NCBI RefSeq assembly: GCF_037975245.1
Contig: NC_092581.1
Span: 17,661,303 to 17,725,302, forward strand
Length of the DNA: 64,000 nucleotides
Direction of reading: 5' to 3'
Source: Apostichopus japonicus
Taxonomy: Eukaryota > Echinodermata > Holothuroidea > Aspidochirotida > Stichopodidae
Part shown: positions 52,701-64,000 of the stretch, one piece after another
How the letters are laid out: the number at the start of each line of letters is the position of its first letter
Position numbering within the stretch: position 1 is the first letter of the stretch
The notes under the pieces: generated by a model
The model's database searches: none
The model's input: only the letters and a program-made list of their open reading frames with translations
What the model was told of the DNA's origin: nothing
Program-made: the position numbers and the translations under genes

Positions 52701-53516
52701 CCGTTTTCTCTCTTTTTTTGTATTCTGTTCTGTATTCTGCAATGACTACATGTCATGGAAATTTCGGATATTTCAGTACACAGTTTCAAGGCAGTAGATT
52801 TCGAAAGGTGGAAATATCGTAGGCGTAGGAGCACAATTTGATTAGGAGGGGGGGGGGGGGGTGGCTGTAACGAATTGCCCGAAAAATATAACCAAAAAAC
52901 TTTGGGCGCATTTTTCTTTCTTTCAGTAGTCGGGGGGGGGGCGCAATTTTCTACTCTTGCACCCGCGCGCCAAAACCTCTACCTACGCCACTATTCTAGT
53001 GTGGCCGGTTTCTAATGCGGCTCAGACAATTCCATCATATAATCAAAGATATTACAAAAGCAAAGCAAAACAAATAGTTTTAGTTTTAATTGGGCAAACG
53101 ATGGGGTGGGAAATAACACTGTATAGGAGATGTAGGGGTGCATGGGTGGGAAATAAAATACTGTAGGAGATGAAGGGGTTGGTGGGATATAAAGACTAGG
53201 ATTTACAGGAAGATGTCAAAATGATTAAAACTTGAAGATTGTAGTTTCTGTCAATAAAAACAATCCCAGAAAAACCAGAAGAAACAGTTTTCTTACATTT
53301 TAGATTTATATACGCTGAAGGAGCTTAAATATCCAGATATTCCTTTTTGTTTCTGATGGGCTGTATAATGGCACACAGCGTGTGTGATTGAATTTGCATT
53401 ACTTACATTTATCGTTTATTTTGAAAATGAAATTGCTAAATAGGATACGAGGAATAGAACACGGAAAAACATGGGGCAAATGTCATAAAATAAGATATAA
53501 ATTTGTGACTTACCAT
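49711..53516 (-). CDS. Alpha-tubulin, divergent paralogue (B), lacks Lys40
   Basis: Minus-strand exons: 53516-53514 (ATG only, donor GTAAGT), 52290-52068, 51435-51287 and 50691-49711 (stop TAA), giving 451 residues, the family length. Visible landmarks are [15 protein letters not shown], the nucleotide-loop [23 protein letters not shown] (which holds the catalytic Glu254 that triggers beta-tubulin GTP hydrolysis), and a C-terminal tyrosine. It differs from the neighbour at 56948-61217 in several ways. The loop around residue 40 reads LGDNTPGKE, so residue 40 is Asn and cannot carry luminal acetylation. Residues 18-19 are HS, and the tail ends EQSSDDEY with few glutamates. It has one extra intron after residue 125. 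The ORF is intact, so I treat it as functional. The ATG exon is assigned by analogy with the neighbour and its donor site. Confidence 0.88.
51945..52010 (+). repeat. (CATA)n microsatellite
   Basis: Repeated CATACATA and CATGCATA units in the intron between the first two large exons of alpha-tubulin B. Confidence 0.75.
52494..52993. mobile_element. 500-bp hAT-like composite MITE
   Basis: The left end CAGTGGCGAAGCTAGGGG and right end CCTCTACCTACGCCACTA are imperfect inverted repeats. They are flanked by an exact 8-bp duplication TTCTAGTG (52486-52493 and 52994-53001). Inside, from about 52820, AGGCGTAGGAGC, AATTTGATT and TTGCCCGAAAAATAT match the left part of the element at 33863-34334. It therefore looks like a nested or recombined copy. 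It contains poly-G tracts and no transposase, and sits in intron 1 of alpha-tubulin B. Confidence 0.85.
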
Positions 53517-53784
53517 CTTGGATCACAGACATATATCAAAAGCACCGAGGAACGAATTATGAACGTGTTCTTTAACCTTAACGAGGACAGGCCAAGAATA
53601 CTTGCCAGCAAGTAATACAATATGTATACTACCTGACTTACTATAGACAAAGCCAGCTCGGAGTTGAAATTAAGAAGTTCCGTTCAAATAAACAGAAATG
53701 TGACTAATCAGAACAGGAAATTAACTGGATAAGTCTCTTGCATACTGGTTCTTTCCTGTCATGATAGGTTAGGGTACGCCCAGC

Positions 53785-53839
53785 ATTGCACCAGGGAGTT
53801 GTTATGTTCCATAACACCATAACAACTCCCTGATTGCAC
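53785..53839. mobile_element. Tiny fold-back insertion
   Basis: A perfect 15-bp inverted repeat (CAGGGAGTTGTTATG and CATAACAACTCCCTG) with an 11-bp loop spans 53792-53832. It is flanked by the 7-bp direct repeat ATTGCAC at 53785-53791 and 53833-53839. The CAGGG ends suggest a minimal hAT-type remnant. It lies 0.27 kb upstream of the alpha-tubulin B ATG exon. Confidence 0.6.
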
Positions 53840-56800
53840 ACATGTCACAACGTGTGAAAGAAGACATCAAACCACCCAGCACATGAAGTCCAGTTAAAAC
53901 GGACCCTTGACAAATGGGTCTTTCAAAATAATTATGCCGTCGGTGGGATGTTTCTGCAAGGCGAGGGGACTCGGGAAGGCTGAGAGGAAGCAAGTTTTCT
54001 GTTAACGATTGCAATAGTGCACCGACATCCGAGACTGACAGGAACAGTGGCGTGGGCAAAGGAGAGGGTCTTGCGTGTATACCTAGTAATAAAGGCATTG
54101 AAGACTCGCCCAAACCGCGCTCTTGCGTTGCTTGCAAGTGGAGTTTTCTGCTTGTCGCTACAAAATGCAGACAGATAAGCCTACCTTGTTATCTTTAGCT
54201 GGACCTGATATGTCCATCGCTGTATCGTTTGTACACTGTGCTGTGGGTATTGACCGCAGCTGTATGTACTGACTGTACCCTAGTGTCTAATTACCGAAGG
54301 TAGCAAGCTGTGTGCGGATTTTCTGGGATCGATGGTGGTGTGTAACACTTCTGTTACAACTCATTCGAAACTAGGTCAGATTACCGGCATTAGACGTTTT
54401 TTTTTTGCGCGAGTCTTTATACCCTTTAAACCTTACACATGCCTCAGAATGCATGTCTTAAATTTGTTTATCTTGGGGTGTATCCCCAGACGATCCCAGT
54501 GCCACACCCCATCTCTTTTTAATACTCTCCATTCTATCCTGGAGCCCCTCTTCACCCTCCCCCACCATATGCACACCTGGTCATTTACAGCACGGCTATA
54601 TTTCATACTTGACACGAGCTTCGATTCTCAAAGCCTGTACTGTTGACATGTTTTACACCGACTGTGTCGGCGATGAGGTGGGGGGGGGGGCAGCTGTAAC
54701 TAAAACAAACAGCAATAAAAGCAGAACAATAAACGTCAATGAAGACAGAACAGTTGAAAAGTTCTATTTCTTTGTTCTTTAATAGAAATTCTGGTTAATA
54801 ACTTCATAATCGTTTCAGTTCGCAGCATATTATGATTTTATTATAGTTTGGTATATGAAAGTGTAAGCACACTCGTTCGATTGTCTCTGATAAACGTCCA
54901 AGACAATACTCTTCTCTATCAATAACATTTTTTGGGGGATTTCATCCACCTCATGTTTATAGTTTTGGTCTCAAGGAAAATACTAAATGCATCACAAGCA
55001 AAGAGACTGGTCACAAGTAGCAAATGGTATTAACCGACTCTGCATAAAGAATAATAAACAACTACAACATCTGTCTAAAGCTTTGCTTTGGACACAGAAC
55101 TGACAACAGGTAACTAGTTTCACAACAGCTAAGACCATGGTGAATTATAGCACCAACAAGACAAGGTAAATTCATTGTTCACTGGAGAACAGGTCATAAT
55201 AAATTAAAATAAACATTGTTCTCAAACTTGCCCATCCCCTAACCTTTAAAACAATATACTGATAGGCTTAGACACTAACTTTATGTAGTACTGTGGGAAT
55301 AACCACCCCCCAACCCACCACAACCCCACCTCACCACCTGCCCTACTCATTTTCTCCTCCAGATAAAGTGATAGCAAAGTATCTGTGTTGAATTACCCTA
55401 ATCATGATCGGACTCAATACATAATCCTCTTTGCTATACCTTCTGAGTAACTGGCTTGAGTTGTATGCTCTTAGATTTACTGATGGCACTGAGGCCTTTA
55501 CCTTACATGATTAACTAGCATCCTTTGTCACCATTTTATACAAAAATAGTTCATATATATTTCAAACCTCTTGAAGCAATGGCAGAACATTGCATTGATA
55601 ACAACTTTCCTTAAGCGTTCCCTAACTTTACCCTATGTAATAGTAAATAGTATTACAATGATTTATTTCAGAGGAGTGTGAAGGCAATAAAACTGTATAT
55701 CTCAAACTTGAAACACAATATTGTATCTAAAATAAAAAGGAATACCCCCCCCCAAGTCATGTGAGCCATTTCATGTTATAAATGTCAATGAAGAATGGAG
55801 AGAAAAATTACCATTGTTTATAAAAGAAGAAGAAAAACCAAACTGGTAGTTACAATTCCCATTAATGTCCAAAACCAGTTCTTTACGCAGGCAAGATTTA
55901 AATCCGACATAATCTTATTAATCAGGGAATGAACCCAGCTGTAAGGCACAAATTCAGAAGGCCCAGAAAAAGAATTGAAGACTGGTTTCTGAGTCGCTGT
56001 GTTCTTGAGCAAAAGTGTAGGCTTGCTATGAAACCAACGACTCAACAAGAATTTGTAACACTATTGGGTCCAATTCAATATGGCTAAACTTTGTGCCATC
56101 AATCAACCAGTTGGCAAGTTGCTACTAACAAATTTTAAGGTACATGACTCCACTTTACTTCAATTGACCTTGTATGGATTTTGAAGAATGTATAAAGAAC
56201 TTGACAATTCAAGGAAATTTAACAAAACAGCGATGGATTATTGCACATACATAAGGTTGTTTACACATAAACAGAGGTGAGATTGTTGCCATTTGTTTGA
56301 CCTTGTTTCATCTAAGCTCTGCTAGGCTTCAATACTACATCTTTCACTTGCTGCTTGCATGGAATGAATGCTAGCATAACAAGAACTATGCAAACTGGAC
56401 TGTTCTCCTGCACCTCTCTCTTCTTCTTCCACCTCCTCCTCAATTAAACAATTGGTTTGTTTTTAAACCTTGGTTCAAATCTGAGGAGGCGATGACATAA
56501 CGCTTCTGTCTATTCACTATTAATAAGCTTAGCTATTTAATACTTTTCCCTCTACCAACACTCTGAGATGTTTGATTTGCCTTTATAAAATGAGGGAATA
56601 AAGTTGATTTGGTTTAGGACTTTTGATTAAACATAAAATTGCACTCAATGGCAGAAAATGTGTAACAAGCACACAAAAATAAGCCAATATAACAAACAGA
56701 TGGGTGCTAAAAGACATAAAACTATCTGCTATGATGTGAAAAAAAAGTTAATGAGATACAAAATGAGTGAGGATAAGTGATTACCAAGCAGTTTCACTGA

Positions 56801-56947
56801 TTCTTAGTCTATTAATGCACTGTAACTGTATCGAGTTGTGAATGAGAGTTGAGAATATGAATCAAGCCTAAGGCATGTTTGGTAATGACTGCTGTGAGAG
56901 GAGAAGAGACAGAAATTCTATTCAAGAACAAAGGAGAAGATGGCCAT
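53840..56947. other. Intergenic DNA between the alpha-tubulin genes
   Basis: No gene was recognised. It should hold the promoter of alpha-tubulin B at its left end and the 3' UTR of alpha-tubulin A at its right end. Poly-G near 54679 and poly-C near 55746 are the only notable tracts. Confidence 0.5.
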
Positions 56948-61217
<4,270 letters not shown>

Positions 61218-61500
61218 TTTGATTCTTGATGAATTTCTTAGTTGGTTTTATGAAAAACGAATGTAGCGGTGACGCTGTTTCTTCAATATTTGGAAGAATT
61301 TGTGGATGGCTTTGTCGGAAGCTTATGATGGAGCTTCGATGGCGCAAAAATTTGATTGACTTCCGGTTGACAGCACACGAGTAAAAGGACCTGCATGCGC
61401 TATGTGTGAATCACACATGTTGCGGCGGGAGAGCAGGATTGCTATTGGTTGTTTAATTCAAATCCAGAATTTTTCAAACATTTCAACCAATTGCACAGGG
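61218..61500 (-). promoter_or_regulatory. Alpha-tubulin A promoter region
   Basis: Upstream of the ATG exon are a minus-strand CCAAT box at 61444-61448 and a plus-strand CCAAT at 61487-61491. There is also a 17-bp palindrome ATGTGTGA-A-TCACACAT at 61402-61418 and a GC-rich patch (TTGCGGCGGGAG) next to it. Two CCAAT boxes within 50 bp fit a housekeeping promoter. The transcription start is inferred to lie between these and 61217. Confidence 0.5.
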
Positions 61501-62442
61501 CGTCTTACGTACGTACAGCCGCTTGCTAATGAATGCATGCGTTTGTACTAGCATCTCTCAGAAACTCACATAATTTACCGCTTGATATATCGATTTATTG
61601 ATTAGCTTAATGATTTCACAAACAATTTACATATTTCACAAGCAAATTGTTATATTTTCATACACACATTGAATATTTTGCAGCAGTTGCTGTATTTTAA
61701 TATTCAAACCGTATAAGGCCTAATAGAACGCAAACTTTTAACAATGGCGATTTATCTTCTTTGCCATGGGCTAAAATCGTAAATGATTTTAAGGGAACAG
61801 AGAAGTAGACACCTTTGTTTATGACGAGTCTCTTTGTCCAAGTATCAGCTTCCAACTTTGCCTGTAGACCTAAAAGGATATACCGAGTACTAAGTAGTGA
61901 CTAATTTGATGATAAAGGAACTATGGGTAAGGGGTAGTGTTTTGACCAACAGCTACATGGAGTGCACCTCCACCTAGCTCATTATTAGGCCTTCTATATT
62001 ACCCCAAAAGAAAAACGTACCTCGTACTGTCATTCTGTAAGAAAGAGAGGTTTGTGTAAGGCGGATTGAGGTTACAGATATTTTACGGTTGTGCCTCAAG
62101 TGAGTTCATCAGCGGAATAGAAACAGTGAAAAAAATGTGAGGACTTTTGCTTCTTTTTTTGGCGGGGGGGGGGGGGGGCAGGGGCAGCGCAAGTTTATTA
62201 AAGATTGTAATTGCCAATCGCGGAAACATAGATCGACTAGGGGCTATTTTGGGTCCAGGAGACCCCTTCTAAATAGTTTCATTAATGCCTGAAATGAAGC
62301 CAGTGGTCGGAACCTGGCTCCTCTCAGTGGCTTGCGCATGAATTCAAATGTTTTGCGGGGAAGGTGAGGGAGGGGGGAGGGCAAATTCGAAATTTCCCGC
62401 GACTGATTTTGTTAGTGCCCTTAACATTTATGAAAGGACTAG

Positions 62443-62940
62443 AGGCGAATGAAGGAATTTATAAAGTAGTGGATGCTACCCTGTGTAATTGAAACCGACT
62501 CCCATGTAGAGGAGGGGTCTTGGGCCCTACTCCAGGAAAAAATGGGAAAAAAAACTAGACGTCACTTTTAGTACATTCTGAGACATATTGAGATTATTAG
62601 TTAGATCTACATAAGTAGTTCTAAACACAAGTTGTGGTAATAAATAATAATACATTCACAATTATCAGACATGATATTATGTAGGGGCCCGGTGAATCTG
62701 CATGAAATGACAAAAGGCGAATGAGGGATTTTTTAAAGTAGTCGGGGCTCCCCTTTGGGTCATTGAAGCCAACTCCCATACAGAGGGTATGGGGTCTACC
62801 CCCCCCCCAACACACCCCAGAAATAAAAAAATATATAACGCCATATTATGTAATGTGAGGCATATTTAGACCATAAATTATTACTATATCAATAGCTCTA
62901 AACGTCAGGATGTGGTTATAAATGATTTGTGTGATAATGA
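62443..62940 (+). repeat. ~272-bp degenerate tandem duplication
   Basis: AGGCGAATGA begins at 62443 and 62715. Both copies follow with AAAGTAGT, then a CAACTCCCAT or CGACTCCCAT segment, a poly-C or CCC-rich part, and AGTTCTAAAC or AGCTCTAAAC. Divergence is considerable, so the duplication is old. Confidence 0.6.
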
Positions 62941-64000
62941 AAAAAAAGGGTGAAGTAAAGAGAGATAATATGGGAATGGGGCGGGGAGGGACCTGAATGT
63001 ATTGGAATCAGTGATCCGCGCGTGAGCGGACAACGGAGAGACATGATCTTTACGCTGCATGCGGTAACGATGTTAATACAGTATATGTCTACATCACCTG
63101 CACCACCCCCCCCCCCCCCCTTCAACCCATCCCCCTCTTTCGGCTCACTTTCGTGTGGACTGGCTATACACGCATATCGTATAACTGCCGTGTCATTATG
63201 TTCACAGGGGTAATTGGGCAAAAATGTAAATTTGTGACTCATATAGTGAAAGAGCCCGCTCCTCCTTTCGGCGCCCTCCCCCTGCCCCTCCTCCTCCCCT
63301 CCCTCACACACCTTTTTCCTTTCTTTTCCGTCTTTCAAGCAGGCGAAAGTAAATGCAGTTTTTGTTACCTTCATTGTATTATTTCGATCGAATTTGATTA
63401 CGTATTTCTCTGATAAACAAAAGAAAGGAATGAAAGGGCAAGGTATACGGGGAATTAGAAGCCTATAGTCTACCATTAGGTTTGACCTCAGTTCGTGTAT
63501 TTGTGGTCCATAACTGCTCGATAACTTTGCACCTTATTACGAACCATCTTTAAATAATTTGAACACACATGCTATAGACAATTATAGTTTCTTCTTTAAG
63601 GTATTCTCGTCTTAGGTCAAAGTTGTCCGGTAGATTGATTGAGCTGTATAAATGCCTAAGAAACCAAACTAGTTGGCGTAAAACAAGCAATATTTGTATA
63701 AAGGTCAAACTCTACAGGATGTCAGTCATTTTGCAGTTATGTTTATTAATGAGTCAAACGTAGAGGATTTGACAAACAGCCTCAGATAAAAACAGAATAA
63801 TTCCAGCTCTCTGTAGTCTATTACGTAGCAACATATAACATTGATAAGCCTATATGTAATAATTGTGTAAGTACTATAATGATGGAAATGTTCCACAATA
63901 AAGGTGGATTTAGTTCATTGGTATGCATAAGAATGTTACGTCCGACAAAAATTTCGTAAAAAAATATAAAACTGCAACGCAATAATGGAACAAAAATTTG
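62941..64000. other. Non-coding right end of the window
   Basis: I see no gene here. A long C-run at 63107-63120 and a CT-rich tract at 63260-63330 are the only distinct features. Apparent open frames across them are low-complexity. Confidence 0.5.

Noticed and set aside
53755-53775. A third copy of the U2-headed element, from GGTTCTTTCCTG near 53747
   Set aside because: Only about 12 bases match and the shared 3' end and duplication are absent.
62916-63476. 186-codon minus-strand frame at the right end
   Set aside because: It crosses poly-C and CT-rich tracts, has low-complexity Gly and Glu runs, and lacks a family match.

Overview
This window is nuclear DNA of an animal, and an invertebrate deuterostome fits best. 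Genes are AT-rich, split by many GT-AG introns, and scattered among SINEs, hAT-type MITEs and minisatellites. A Deu-domain-type SINE and the gene content (a CLIC, profilin-4, FAM228, CEP126, alpha-tubulins) would suit an echinoderm, but I cannot name the species from sequence alone. There is no bacterial, organellar or viral gene content.

Layout. 1-10,624 (+): the 3' part of a chloride-intracellular-channel (CLIC) gene; its first exon(s) lie left of the window. 10,625-19,429: a gene-poor interval with a 0.3-kb tandem repeat. 19,430-25,292 (-): a six-coding-exon profilin-4 gene (PFN4), encoding an unusual 88-residue N-terminal extension if both upstream exons are translated. 28,556-33,564 (+): a seven-exon FAM228-type gene, head-to-head with PFN4. 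33,565-38,414: a hAT-like MITE and a retroposed element with a U2-snRNA head. 38,415-47,036 (-): the centrosome/cilium gene CEP126, including a 2.1-kb exon. 49,711-53,516 (-) and 56,948-61,217 (-): two alpha-tubulin genes in tandem, both starting with an ATG-only exon. The downstream paralogue lacks lysine 40. 61,218-64,000: upstream region of the second tubulin gene, with CCAAT boxes and degenerate repeats.

How the genes relate. PFN4, FAM228, CEP126 and alpha-tubulin are all linked, by family knowledge, to sperm, cilia, centrosomes or microtubules. Consistent with this, the PFN4 locus has a perfect 14-bp RFX X-box palindrome at 25,656 plus weaker X-box-like sites. CLIC is unrelated and lies tail-to-tail with PFN4.

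Most notable find: a 182-bp element at 35,231-35,412 that begins with the 5' domain of U2 snRNA, ends in a different body, and is bounded by a 13-bp target-site duplication. A 5'-truncated relative at 24,104-24,163 has its own 9-bp duplication and the same 3' end. Together they indicate a LINE-mobilised, snRNA-headed SINE family. Other points are a three-unit tandem array covering the end of a PFN4 exon, four MITE-like insertions with visible terminal inverted repeats, and a repeat family with (CA)n tails and tandem cores.
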